A stretch of DNA of 64,000 bases. It comes from Diplolepis rosae. Taxonomy: Eukaryota > Arthropoda > Insecta > Hymenoptera > Diplolepididae. The translations under genes and the position numbers were made by a program. Under the pieces are notes generated by a model that did not search any database, had not been told where the DNA came from, and was given only the letters and a program-made list of their open reading frames with translations. Below are positions 45,382 to 57,669 of this stretch, in pieces; position 1 is the first letter of the stretch, and every line of letters begins with the position of its first letter. The stretch lies in NCBI GenBank assembly GCA_030998225.1, contig JAPYXD010000412.1, positions 186,001 to 250,000 on the forward strand. The letters are read 5' to 3'.

Positions 45382-48099
45382 TTTCTGAACAATATGAAAT
45401 GAAAAAATGTTCCTAAAATGATTCTAGGACATAAAATACATATTTTGCATAAATCAATTAATACAAAATAAAAAGAAGAATACATTAAACTTCGTAAAAT
45501 ATACATATACTGTGGATACGCATGAAGAATTCTTGAGACCCTGAACAAATTTTTTTTTATGTTATCCCCATATAACTGAAAATATATTTAAAAATGAATA
45601 AAAAGCTTAAGCTTCCAAATAGAAGTATTTTCCATCATTCTTCTCCAGACTCAAACGAATGAAATGAAAAATAAATATTTTGTTAAGCCCTGTGTTCAAC
45701 ATAAAAAACCATGTGAAGGAAAATATATACTCAATTGAAAATTTGTAAATGTAACAAAAAATATTCATTACTATAAAATTTGTTAGTACATATTCTTAAG
45801 ATATTTTAAATTTTTAACATGTACAGATCGATGATGACTAGTTAAGCGTCGCAAAGCTTGGCTGCTTTTTTTTCAAGACGCTAAATTTTTAAATTTCAAC
45901 CATTTTCTGTCTTAGGAATTGTCTCCATCTTATTTAAAATAAAATTAAATCACATATGCTAACATTTCTACAGCTTCATTGGCATGTTCTTTGCATTGAA
46001 AAAAAAAATTTTGTTTCACGTGAAATGAAATCGTCTAGAATTAGATCAAAAGAATCGCTAGACCGGCAATGTTTGTTAAATAGATATTCGACAACTGTGA
46101 TAAGCTTGTATAACTTAACATTTGGATGTATGAAATCTTTATTTATGATCATTTGTTCCTCTAGCTAATCTGATAGTGCGAAAAAATCTCTAAATAAAAG
46201 GAAAGGAACAAAAAATTAGTGAAACTTTTATACAGTATTGATAATATTCCATTCGAAATCTCATACTAAATAAAATATTTTTATCTTGTTCAGTTAAATT
46301 TGCTGAAATTAAGGAAGCTAAAGAAATACTAAATGGATTTTGAATGCAACATCAGGGACACTATATTTCTTATACAAATCCATTTTGTAAAATAATATAA
46401 AAGTGCTTTCTTCGATATTTATATTTCACTGGAAGAATTCGGATGAAATGGAATGGATTGATGGGATATAAAGATAAATTTTGGAATTAAATAAGTAACG
46501 TGATGATTAATATGAACGTATCTGGGAATAAAATATTAGACCAGATTTTATATAAAGATATTTTATTATACGCGTAAAAAATACTAAGTATAAAGTAATT
46601 AAAATAAATATTTTAATATTATTGTTATAAACGGTAGTTTATCTTTCCTGCAGAACACGTCATATTAAAATGAACACATATGTGCATATTTTTTCGCGAA
46701 GTTCAATACTTACAAAAATTGATTGAATATAATGAAAAAAGACAAGATATACAAGATAAAAATATTTTATTCAGTATGAGATTTCGAATGGAATATTATC
46801 AATACTGTATAAAAGTTTCACTAATTTTTTGTTCCTTTCCTTTTGTTTAGAGATTTTTTGTCACTATCAGAATAGCTGGAGGAACAAATGATCATCCTTG
46901 TACACCAACCTTCTTGCAACTATACAAGATATTAGCTGCCTTTAGCATTTTGAAACCTCCAAAGCTTGGAAATTGTAGTACGTTCGATGGCAACCCTCCA
47001 CAGCCCTTAATAACAATTTCAAAATTGAAAAAATTACATCAGTCGAATAGTAAAAGCGCAATTCAAGAAATTCGAGAAAAGTTAAAAGCAATAATCGATT
47101 GTGAAGACACTGATTTTAGTGATTTTGTAGATGCAGTAGCGCACGATTATGCTTTACCAGCTGTTAGAGATTGTTTGATTTTTTACACAACTGATCGTAT
47201 AACTGCTTACATCAAACAGCACACTCAGTGTTCGACATGCTTAAATGCATTTTTGACTACTTCTGAAATTTATGCAGATACGATATCTTCTTCTTGTGAT
47301 CAGTTACCTGAAAGTTTGAGTAGATTTGCAAAAATAAATAAAGATTTCATACATCCAAATGTTAAGTTATACAAGCTTATCACAGTTGTCGAATATCTAT
47401 TTAACAAACATTGCCGGTCTAGCGATTCTTTTGATCTAATTCTAGACGATTTAATTTCACGTGAAACAAAATTTTTTTTTTCAATGCAAAGAACATGCCA
47501 GTGAAGCTGTAGAGATGTTAGCATATGTGATTTAATTTTATTTTAAATGAGATGGAGACAATTCCTAAGACAGAAAATGGTTGAAATTTAAAAATTTAGC
47601 GTCTTGAAAAAAAAAGCAACCAAGCTTTGCGACACTTAACTAGTCATCATCGATCTGTACATTTTAAAAATTTAAAATATCTTAAAAATATGTACTAGCA
47701 AATTTTATAGTAATGAATATTTTTTGTTACATTTACAAATTTTCAATTGAGTATATATTTCCCTTCACATGGTTTTTCATGTTGAACACAGGGCTTAACA
47801 AAATATTTATTTTTCATTTCATTCGTTTGAGGCTGGAAAAGAATGATGGAAAATATTTCTATTTAGAAGCTTAAGCTTTTTATTTATTTTTAAATATATT
47901 TTCAGTTATATGGGGATAACATAAAAAAAATTTTGTTCAGGGTCTCAAGAATTCTTCATGCGTATCAACAGTATATGTATATTTTACGAAGTTTAATGTA
48001 TTCTTCTTTTTATTTTGTATTAATTGATTTATGCAAAATGTGTATTTTATGTCCTAGAATCATTTTAGGGACATTTTTTCATTTCATATTGTTCAGAAA
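45382..48099. mobile_element. inverted duplication of the 3' part of a P-type transposon
   Basis: Outer ends TTTCTGAACAATATG at 45382 and its complement ending at 48099. The left arm (to about 46300) and right arm (from about 46750) are inverted copies, but the left arm lacks about 440 bases found at 46893-47330 in the right arm. Both arms contain the C-terminal coding part of a P-type transposase. The centre is about 450 AT-rich bases. Confidence 0.8.
46848..47504 (+). pseudogene. P-element-type transposase, C-terminal part
   Basis: Open from the splice- or break-point: RFFVTIRIAGGTNDHP then TPTFLQLYKILAAFSILKPP and KLGNCS. The combination FF..IR..GG..DHP..P.F...Y is what I recall for the end of P-element/THAP9-like transposases. 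The frame then runs through LDLI-type acidic segments (FDLILDDLISRE) to TGA at 47502-47504. N-terminal THAP and RNase H-like domains are absent. Confidence 0.7.
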
Positions 48100-48429
48100 C
48101 TTAATTATTTAAAATTTTTTAAATATTTGTCTATTAGTATAATGCTTTTGTGAAGCGTGCCGCGTGCAGCGCCGCTCTGGTGAGAAAACTTCGCACATAG
48201 AAACTATAATCACTAAGGGAATCAAGTTCTCGCCGTTGCAGGCAGGGAGTCGGATAGGGCTGATCACAATGTATCACAGTTATGATGTATATACAGAGAT
48301 GAGTTGGGAGAAAGTGATGGAATAAGAGAATTTCACAAAAGTGGGCTGATAAACGCGCCCTCTGAACGCGTTGCGCAAAAGGTGTACTTTGTGCGTCGGT
48401 AAATAATGAAAGTTAGAAAATCCAGAAAT
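48100..48429. other. non-coding
   Basis: Between the P-type duplication and dispersed repeat D. No gene or repeat ends were recognised, apart from gatgagttgggagaaagtgatgg, which resembles 55640-55665. Confidence 0.4.
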
Positions 48430-49000
48430 GATTTACCATCAGAATTTCTATGGAGGGGCAGCGACGCGCGCTGCCCTTGTTTCTTCCTCGTCGATCTTGC
48501 ACGCGAGAACGACACGTCCCACTTCTCCTTATTCTCCTCGCTTCCTTCATGCAATGCTATTTCTAGATTTCACGCTTTCGGTTATCGAGTCGGAATTGAG
48601 AATTGTGTATTTCTGTCGAAAACGTGCAAAAGAGGCGCGAAGCAGACGACAAGTTCAAATTTACGAAATATGTTATTTAAGAGACAACACATTTTTTCCG
48701 ATATTTTGGAAAAAATCTGCCTAAAATAAAAATCTTCTACATGACAATTTGTATATATATAAACTACCATCGGAAATTACAGAGGTTGACCTGGAGTTTC
48801 AACTTTCGTTAAAGTGATTTATTTTATAGAAAGATATTACAAAAGAAATTTTAATTTAGATCTCTTTGACGGAAATTAATAAGTATGTAAAAAAATTAAA
48901 ATTTTAAAAGATTGTTTTTAGTATGTCTGCATAGTGATTTGTTAACCTAATTAAAATATTTTTAGAAAGTCTTTTCTGGATTCTATATGCTGGGGTTGAA
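48430..49000 (-). repeat. dispersed repeat D, copy 2 (longest)
   Basis: 48430-48730 is the inverted form of 42130-42430. Its continuation 48760-49000 (accatcggaaattacag, gttgaaactccagg in complement) matches 53990-54190 inverted, so the element is longer than any single other copy shows. Confidence 0.65.
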
Positions 49001-49308
49001 CATGTTACAAAAAGTCGTGTAATTTGAAAAATGTGTATCCCCATACCAATGAAATCTTAAAGTGTGCTGTTCGATAAAATATTAGATATAATATATTTTA
49101 CTTTTGAATAATCAAACCTTTTATTTATACTTATATATTGAAATTTTCATTTATAATATGTTATGTATTCTGAAAGTTTTTTCAAAATGTTTTATTCTAA
49201 AGGATTTATTTTCAATTTTACTTCATACCAAATTAAAGTTAGTGTAAGATTTCGTGTGCTAATTTTGATATAATTTATGTATTTTTCAAATATTTAAACC
49301 TTTTATAC

Positions 49309-50064
49309 TGTCACGTCCCGCGACATATTTGAATGTATATAATACACACAGGCTGGATTGAGTTAGAAATCTATGAGACAATCGATAAAGGGGAATAGGG
49401 AGTAGGGGAAGTAGGGAGCAGTATAGGGCCCCTTCTCCTCTAAGAAGATATGACTACGTCACGATTTTCGCTGACCGTCAATTTGTATAAAAAAATATAA
49501 AAGAGGCCCACACCAAGAGCAAGCAGTCAGTAAATTCTTCGTCTAGTTCGACACTTAAATTTTCCTTCGGATTTATAACCGGTCTCGCGACAATAGTCCA
49601 GTGCGGCATTTCAATTTAACTTCGAAAATCTCTGAGTTTGAGATTAATAAAATTCGACCGGGACAATTTAAAATCAAAGTTCGGGAGTCGTAAAAGTCAT
49701 CGTGGACTTGTATAGATCTTTGTAAAGATCTTCGAACAGTGTCATAAATTTGGATCACCGCCCTTTACGGAATATACCTGTGCGGCCTATAACTCCGTCT
49801 CTCTCACACACTTGGACTACACCTGTGGGGATCCAGTATTTACTACCGCCGTGTGGATTAACCCTCAACATAAAGGTACCGAACCTAATTCGAATGTATA
49901 TCCGGAAATTTTAATCAGTAAAATAAATTCAATTTGTATTATTTTCATAATCATTGTGTCTTTCATTGACTTATCCTCATCCCTAAGCGAGGATCATTCG
50001 ATTCTAACTTAAAACTAGGAATCTTCGATCAAAGTAAGTATATTTGCGTACTTGTGACGTAACA
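49309..50064 (+). mobile_element. solo LTR, 756 bases, 4-bp target duplication
   Basis: It begins TGTCACGTCCCGCGACA and ends CTTGTGACGTAACA, i.e. TG...CA, with ATAC directly on both sides (49305-49308 and 50065-50068). Inside are a TATAAAAG box at 49496-49503 and an AATAAA at 49922-49927, as expected for an LTR with promoter and polyadenylation signal. No internal retroelement sequence flanks it, so it is a solo LTR left by recombination, probably of a Ty3/gypsy or BEL-type element. Confidence 0.85.
49496..49503 (+). promoter_or_regulatory. TATA box of the solo LTR
   Basis: TATAAAAG lies 188 bases into the LTR, followed by a G/C-richer stretch with cagtcagta about 25 bases downstream, a plausible initiator. 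It marks the likely U3/R boundary region. Confidence 0.6.
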
Positions 50065-51199
50065 ATACTCAAACATTCAGAATTATTTTGAATTCAAAAT
50101 GTTTTAATAAATTGCATTGGCTTTAGGGTCCATAAATGAAGATGTCTATTATAAATTAAATCAAGGATCAATACAATCTACTATTTTAATTGTTTTAATG
50201 AATCATTGAATAATTTAAAAACATTAAATATATTAATACGTTCATAGTTACATACTTAAATTTAAAGAATTTGAAAATCTTTCTGTGCAAAAAAAGACGA
50301 TTTTGAATGCACTGAGATTCGAGCCTGGGTATTTCGATTGCCGGTCGACTGCATATACATTCGTGTAAAAATATTAAATATTTTGAAAATTTTTTTTTAA
50401 GTATTTTACTTTATAGTAACGATTTGTCGAATTTACTTGACATCAAATAAATCTCAAAGTGCAAGATGGCATGCGAATTCAAATACAATTCATGCTTTTT
50501 TTGTAATATTTAAAACCTTTCTTTACACAGACACTTCCATCGGAAATTAGAGGTTATGTTATTTAAGCTATTGTTAAAGTAATTTAATTTTTATAATAAA
50601 AGGTTAACATTTTTTCCTGATTCTAAAATAAAAGTTAACACAGTTTTGCTTCTAATAAGTCCAAGTTTAGAGAAAAATATTAATTTTGTAAAAATATACT
50701 ACAAAAAATCTGCATGCTTCGTGGGCACATTCTCATCGCGCGCTTCGCTTGCAAGTTTGAGCGCGCCTGGGGCGCGTGATTCGATCGTCGCACTCGGTCT
50801 TATATTCTTCGGACCCTAAAGTCAACTAAGAACATGAACAATATTTGAATATTAATACTAAGGGTCGATATAAGTCCTGTTTCATTATTATTTAAATTTA
50901 TTACTTGTAATTTGATACTTAAGTTCAAGAAAATTTTATAATATTATCGATGTGAATTACATTTTCTCAAAGTTACTAAATTTGTTTTTGATTTCAAATG
51001 AAAAAAGAAATTCAATTTACTTCAAGCTCTATCAGCCTTAAAGGACACATTCTTATAATGAAACTTGCGCTTCGCGCTCGATTTTCTGTATACATTTCTG
51101 TAACTTTCTAATAATTTACAAGATTGCAAAAAATCTATTTTCTTCAAAATATTTAAAAAAGGAGGAGAATTCATAGAATCTTTTAGAGAAAACGATTTT
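50065..51199. other. non-coding with a tRNA-like B-box remnant and a CGC-rich repeat
   Basis: Minus-strand 50320-50352 contains GGCTCGAATCTCAGTGCA, resembling the B box of tRNA-derived SINEs, but no tRNA fold. 50705-50770 matches 29580-29655. Nothing else was recognised. Confidence 0.4.
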
Positions 51200-51640
51200 T
51201 TGTATTATCGCTTATTTTGTATCACACATATTTTGGTTCAAAAATTGAATTTTTTATTTTCAACATTGTATTTTTTTAAACCAAAACATGAAATATATAT
51301 CTTGTCAAAAAATGTCCTACTGAGAATTTGTAGACCTCATTTAGGCAAATAATTTTCTATCTCAACGTTTTTTTCGTATGTTACATATTTTGTTCAAATA
51401 ATGGAATTCTTGAATTTTAATCGTATTTTTTAAAATTATAATGGAAAATATACGTTTTATTAGAAACTATATCTGAAAATATTTGTATATATTATTGAAA
51501 CGAACAATTTTCCATTCTTACGTTTTTTTCGTATTTCACATATTTTAGTTAAAAAATTGAATTTCGGATTTTCAATGGTATTTTTTTTTTAATTAAAAAG
51601 AAAAATATACATCTTATGAAAAAATGTTGCAGTTCAAACT
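51200..51640. repeat. ~155-base degenerate tandem repeat, three units
   Basis: Phrases cacatattttngttnaaaaattgaatttt, aaaatatacatcttatnaaaaaatg and tgtagatctt recur near 51215, 51385 and 51540. Inverted relatives occur at 58195-58370. Confidence 0.7.
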
Positions 51641-51760
51641 TGTAGATCTTTATATCATATAGGTTTGGTTTCGTCGGTCTTGCGGTCAATAAAACAACAT
51701 TCTATAAAAAACTCCTTCATTATATTTGGTCAAAAATTCTCCTATGTTTCAACCTCACTG

Positions 51761-51953
51761 CACGGAGAAAAATAGAGATCAGAAGAATATGAATGGTTAT
51801 TAAAAACTAGGAATGACCAGCAGGTGAGAAAAGAGAGTGTTACGCAGTCTAGGAATGAGTTCTGTCCTGTTTAATACTCTCTTTTCTTACTTAGTAGTCA
51901 TTCCTGGTTTTTAGTAATCATTCATATTTTTCTGATCTCCATTTTTCTCCGTG
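51761..51953. mobile_element. hairpin MITE with CACGGAGAAA ends
   Basis: Near-perfect palindrome of about 80-base arms, from CACGGAGAAAAATAGAGATC to its complement. TG stands at both flanks (51759-51760, 51954-51955), a possible 2-bp target duplication. Confidence 0.85.
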
Positions 51954-52276
51954 TGCGGGTCTTTTTCAAGGAATATATTTGTCACTAAAAATTGAACAAA
52001 TCAATTTACCATCAAATTTCTTTTTCCAAAGAGAACTATTTTATATGTTGGGTTGATATAATAAATAAGTACTTACATAAATTACAAAAAAACGAAAGCA
52101 CACATGAAGATTCAGTCTTATTCTTGAAAATGTTATTAAAATTAAAGCCTCAAAGATTGAGGGCTTCAATAACTTACAATTACATTATAATACGGTGTGT
52201 ACAATCCGATGAAGCAATTAACGCAAACTGTAGGATAGAGAGACGAAGATACGATAAATTGAATTAAATTCACCAA

Positions 52277-52555
52277 CACAGAGAAACTTTTTATATCAAT
52301 TTTTACTATAGTATTTTTCAATTTAGGGAAAAACTTACGACTTTGGGAATTTTTGTTAGTAAAAATACTAAACTTCATAATAATGATATGAAACTTTAGT
52401 ATAAACTATAGCAAAATTTGCTATGGACTATGCTGAAGTTTCATATCATTATAATAAAGTTTAGTATTTTTACTAACGAAAATTCTCAAAGTGATACGTT
52501 TTTCCCTAAATTGAAAAATACTATAGTAAAAATTGATATAAAAAGTTTCTCCGTG
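52277..52555. mobile_element. second hairpin MITE with CACnGAGAAA ends
   Basis: The arms from CACAGAGAAACTTTTTATAT pair with the right end GTTTCTCCGTG over about 130 bases. AA stands at both flanks (52275-52276, 52556-52557). The interior is unrelated to the hairpin at 51761, but the terminal bases are the same. Confidence 0.85.
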
Positions 52556-53059
52556 AATGAAAAGCGTGCTAAAGCTTGAGAACACAAACTTGAATATCAT
52601 ATGTTAAATAATGCCATGGCAAATTCGATTAATATTCAAAATTTCAGCCTTACAATTTATTGAAATATTAATATTTTTATTGATATAAATTGATTCAATA
52701 ATTTTTCTTTAATGTTGTTTTATTGACCCTAAGACCGACGAAACCAAACCTATATATGATATAACAATATAACGGTCGAAGAAATGGTCATCCGTTCTTT
52801 ATAAAGGTAAAAAAACAAACAAAAATTCTAGCCTGTTGTTTACAAATTTCTAAGTTTTTCGTTCTCTTTATCCGGTTTTCTATATACAGTGAATTCTACA
52901 TATTTTTTCCAATTCGTGTTGTTGCTTACTGGACTTCTTCATTTTGAATTGCAAGCAATGAGATAAGTTTTTGAGTTTCATTATTATCCTTATTTTAACT
53001 ATCTTCTACATGTCACTTTACAGTTATTACTGTTGTAGATCTTTATGTAGTAAACCATT

Positions 53060-53560
53060 TTTTATCATAACTTTTATTCGTATCTCGTATAATTTAACTG
53101 GAAAATGGATATTGACTTTTTTCAAGTTTTAATATACTGTAACTTTCTTAAATTTATTTTAATTGCAAAATATTATCAGGATAATTAGTAGAGATTTACG
53201 AGAATTATCGGAAACCAGTCTTAAAAATTTTGATTTTTTCATAAAGTTTTTTTCAAAAACACAAAAAATGCTCCTATTTTGACAATTTTTGTCGGATGTA
53301 GCTGTTTAACGAACTTGTCTTTACTTTTTCAGCTGCGATAATGTATGCATAAGCTCAATTCAATCCGACAATTTTTTTCTATCCAGAGTTATTATTGAGT
53401 ATATGACGTATTACTACTGCAGACGGACAGACAGACAGACAGGCACTTTCGTAAAAACCGTTTTTTCTGACTCAGGGGATCTCAAAACGTAAAGATTTGA
53501 CGAAAATTCCGAAAATTATTTTTCACATAAAACCAAAACCTTAATTCTCATATGATGAGA
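53060..53560. repeat. dispersed repeat E, copy 1, inverted to 57670-58160
   Basis: tcgtataatttaactggaaaatgg, tcaattcaatccgacaatt, gacagacagacagg and ctcaggggatctcaaaacg occur in the same order, complemented, at 57670-58160. It contains a short GACA simple repeat at 53424-53444. Confidence 0.75.
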
Positions 53561-54354
53561 ATCTAAAAGACATCAAATTTATTTCTTTCTTAATAATATT
53601 AATAACTCTAAAATTAATTAACATTGTCAAAAGTCTGTAGTATCATTTCAAAGGTAAGTTTTCATAGTATTTTTCTAACTAATTAAGATGTTTTTGGAAT
53701 TTTTCTGCTAGATTCTGCTCTAGAATCAAAGATGGTAATGAAAAATCATCAAATTTCAAATGATGATTGTACTACGTTCATTTGAAGAATTCAAAAAATC
53801 CAAACTATCAATATTTTGATAAAAATTTCTAAATTTATTAAAATATGATATACATCCATTTTTAAAAACTTCTTGAAGAAGCTACATATTTTAAAAATTG
53901 CATGACTTTTTTGAAAGTTTGAAAGTTTTTTGAAAAATTCTGTTCAACCTCAAGATAGAATCCAGGAAAGAATTTCTAAAAATATTTTGATTAGGTTAAG
54001 AAATCACTATGAAGACATACTGAAAAAACCTTTGGAAATCTAAATCTAAATTAAAATTTCTTTTGTAATATCTTTCTATAAAATAAAACACCTTGACGAA
54101 AGTTGAAACTCCAGGTAGATCTGTAATTTCCGATGGTAGTTTATATATATGTATACATACGAATTGTCATGTAAAAGATGTTAAATTCCAAAAAATTGTA
54201 TTCAATGTACTTTATTTTTTAGTAACCGTTTGTCGACTTAGCTTCATATCAAGAAAAGTTTGAGGTGTAAATTCACATATAATTTATGTATTTTCTTAAA
54301 TCAGCAAACACTTCATTTACATTCATCTATTGAAATTGCCATATGTCTTAGGTA
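53561..54354. other. non-coding, with part of dispersed repeat D at 53990-54190
   Basis: 53990-54190 is the inverted match of 48760-49000. The rest is AT-rich without recognised features. Confidence 0.5.
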
Positions 54355-54935
54355 AAAAAAGATAATTTTGCTTCCAAAAATAGAAAAATTATCATTGAAG
54401 AGATCATTTCAAAGAAAAGAGATTAATTTCCAAGAAAAATATTTGAAGCATAAGAAAAAATAAATTTAACAAATTTTATTTTTGCCCCGACTTCTTTTCT
54501 TATCGCTTCAAACCAAATTAAAAAAAAATGATGTAATTCAAATAAATCAAGAATCGTTTTTTCAGGAAAAAGACCTAATACAACCTAGCCGTTTCCATAT
54601 TTCTAAAATGAATAAGATTTTATCAAATTTAGTAATTTTTTTACAAGAATTTTGTTTTGGAAATTTTATTTGTAGAAAGCCCTTTTCTTAAAAAAATTAT
54701 CCGCGATTTCACAGAATCACATCATTTTCTAAAATTTGGTATGAAGCGATAAGAAAACAAGTCCGGGTAAAAATAAAATTTGTTAAATGCATTATTTTTT
54801 TATGTTTTAATTTTTTTTCTTGGAAACTAATCTCTTTTCTTCCAAATGATCTCTTCAATAATAATATCGCTATTCTTGAAAAAAAATTTATCTATTTTTT
54901 CCTGAAGCCTAATTTTTGTGGATGAACTACCTGAA
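54355..54935. repeat. foldback G, ~190-base arms
   Basis: 54355-54540 (aaagataattttgcttcc... cttatcgcttcaaaccaaatt) returns inverted at 54738-54935. The flanks carry a direct repeat, cagcaaacacttcatttacatt at 54302 and cagcaaaaacttcatttacatt at 54938, far longer than a target duplication. Confidence 0.75.
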
Positions 54936-56608
54936 ATCAGCAAAAACTTCATTTACATTTATTTATCGAAATTTTCATACCAAAGATGTTACCTATTACA
55001 AAAATGTTCAAACCTTTCATTTTTGAAACTTGTATTTCATCTTGAATGATATCTTATTATAAAATATTCTCTACATAATTTAAAAAAAAAAATGCTGAAA
55101 TCGATATTTTGTTTCGAATCTTTAAGCATTTATTGACTTTAAATTTCATTAAAAAATTATTTTTCAAGTATTTAAATCATCTTAAAATTTCACAAAATCT
55201 TTTTGATACTTATTTCAGATCAATATTTTTCAAAGTATATAGAAAAAAAGTGTAATTTTTTTAATGTTATATTCCGTAATTTTGAATTCTGCGTCTATTT
55301 CGCGCCTCCTTTGCATGAAGTCGAGAAAAATACAATTTCTGATTTTAACTCGACAACCGACAGCGTGAAATCGAAGCGAGTTAGTGGGGATACACTGACA
55401 TGACGCGCTTCATTGTGTGTGCTCCCACATATTATTATAACAGCGCGGACCTTTAATTTCAGTTTGAAAAAGATCCGAAAAAGATGTACGCAATTGGGGG
55501 CGCTGCAAAAGTAATAAACAGTAGCTCTGTTTTACCCTTCAAGTAGTAGCATGAACCTTTCATTTTAGTTCCCAAGAGCATTTCGCAATAGGGCGCGCTG
55601 CGGAAAATCACTCGAAATTAAATACATTACTTTAGCAATCTCCCAACTCATCTCTGGTATATATCATAACTAGATACTTATTAAACGAATATATTCACAT
55701 TCGTTATAAATTATAAAACAAAAACATAACCGCTTAACACTTAAGGTAGTCCGATAGCGATCAAATGAGCACTACAACAATTTTTCGAAAATGTTTCATG
55801 CGCGTTGCAAAATTCCGAACATTGTGCTGAAATTTTTTTTCCGTTATAATTTACTATTAATACCTACAACGATTAGAAAAAAAATGTTTTCCATTAATTT
55901 AGAATCTTTATTTGACCCTCGGAGTATTTCTTTCGGTGAACTTCGGCAATCATTGCGCTGCGCCAATCACTCGGGATCCAATTGCGGACTCACCCGACGA
56001 GATGAAAACTATAGTGTTATCGTCAGCTGAGCGGAAATATGTATTACATTTACTTTGTATTCTTGTTTTCTGGCTTTTATCTCAAAATAACTTTCCGAGA
56101 TATACGGTAAGATTCGATTTTCAAAGAAAAATTAATATTCTTATGAAATTTCCCCAACGGTTCCATAGTTTTCCACAACGCCGCTACCAGAGAATTTTTC
56201 ACAAATTGGTGATGTGAGCCCGCGAAATGACTTTCCATAAGAGCCCATGTTGAAATTCCATATTTCGAGGCGTGATAAATCAAAATTTAATGCGGTAAGA
56301 GGACTGAGCGATTGGGAGGAGTCTAATCTATCGATATATGGAATAAAAAATCGCACTTACCCCCCCCCCCCAAACTCATGGTAGTATACCACGGTCGTAT
56401 AGACAGGTCTGGGATCTCCCGTGGTGGGGGATGTTCCCTTATCTTGACGAGTAGTAGTTTCGAACATGACCGCTTGGGCAGCGCTGCAATCGAGTAGTTA
56501 AAGGAATACCTAGAGTTCTAAATTTCTCGTGCCTGTGACCGTCATTTCAAGACAACTTGAAAATTTACAGAGAATTTTACCATACCTTCACCAATATTTT
56601 CTTCATCA
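54936..56608. other. non-coding, part of dispersed repeat D and of a distant inverted pair
   Basis: 55200-55390 is the third copy of repeat D. 55500-55660 (gtagctctgttttaccctt, gaaaatcactcgaaatt) is inverted relative to 59370-59520. A run of ten or more C lies at 56361-56371, and 56390-56490 matches 45165-45260. Confidence 0.5.
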
Positions 56609-56612
56609 TTAA

Positions 56613-57303
56613 GGACGTTCTCTTGCCCGTAGATGTGCTCATCCTACTCTATCATAGGTAGTGGGATTACTGTTAAGCTTTCTAACCGAATGAGTTGAGC
56701 ACCGTTTATGCGCAAAAGTAACAAAATGTGTCTTCTGCGTCGATTTGTGCGATTTGGCAACACCGCTTTCCTGTCTTTCTCATATCGGGTCGAAAGCATA
56801 TGGTGTGAGAGAGATTATATTATGAGTTTATTGACAGTTTGTAAATACTAATAAGATGTCTAATAAATTTCTCAACAAAAATGGATTTTTTATTTCACAA
56901 AAATCAGCTGCTCGTAAAAACAAAGCTCTCACCATATTTGCTTCAGCAAGCCGGCTAAGAATTTGTGCAACTGCGAGTTTCAACAACGTATATCTTTAAA
57001 AGTAGTGCCGGTACACGTGTTTTTTATGATGGCATACGATTCCTTATAATCTCTAGTATAACATACTAGTTTTCCAAAAAAATCTAAAGAAAATTGTGCT
57101 TTTAATGTAAAGAAAGGTATCGCGAAACTGAACTACGCCTATCTAACACGTGTTAAGAGATTCAACTTTAGAGCTTGATTTCTCGATTTTAAGTACCGGT
57201 CTTGATGATAATCTTTTTACCGCTTTGTAGATCATAGTAAAAAGTACTTATTTACGAAGTTTGAAAGAAATCTAAAGAAAAGTGATTTTCAAGAGAACGT
57301 CCT
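56613..57303. mobile_element. TTAA-flanked TIR element, family D
   Basis: GGACGTTCTCTTG at 56613 and CAAGAGAACGTCC ending at 57303, flanked by TTAA (56609-56612, 57304-57307). 691 bases, non-coding. Confidence 0.85.
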
Positions 57304-57669
57304 TAAACCTTATAATATTGTAAATTTATTTCCAACAACTATAAATTGCAATAGTGAAGGTTTCATAAAAATAAACTACGAAAAATGTCAAGTTTTATCG
57401 GAATTCAATATAAAAAAAAAAAAAATTTTATAGCCATTATGTTAAATTCAAACATAAAGAACAAGTAATTTAAGTTTTCTTCGCACAAATTACGCTTTGA
57501 TTTATATAATTGTTTAACAGTTTCGGGACAGTTTATGCACTTTTTTAAGTGCCCTATTTGTCGAGTGGCATGCTTTCTGTACATCTGATCACAGTATTTG
57601 CACTCGAAAGAAGCTTTATTTTGTTTGTCAATAATTTTTAAAAAAAAAATTCCAAACTATATTCTTTTT

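Larger units (their letters stand above)
51654..52764. mobile_element. 1.1-kb TIR element holding two hairpin MITEs
   Basis: About 50 bases (TATAGGTTTGGTTTCGTCGG onward) at 51654-51703 return inverted at 52716-52764. Between them lie two unrelated hairpins (51761-51953 and 52277-52555). No transposase. Confidence 0.7.

Noticed and set aside
49812..50012. 66-codon ORF as a small gene
   Set aside because: It lies inside the solo LTR and has no motif.
53424..53444. GACA/GTCT simple repeats as a regulatory site
   Set aside because: They recur in the same position of every copy of repeat E and are simple sequence.
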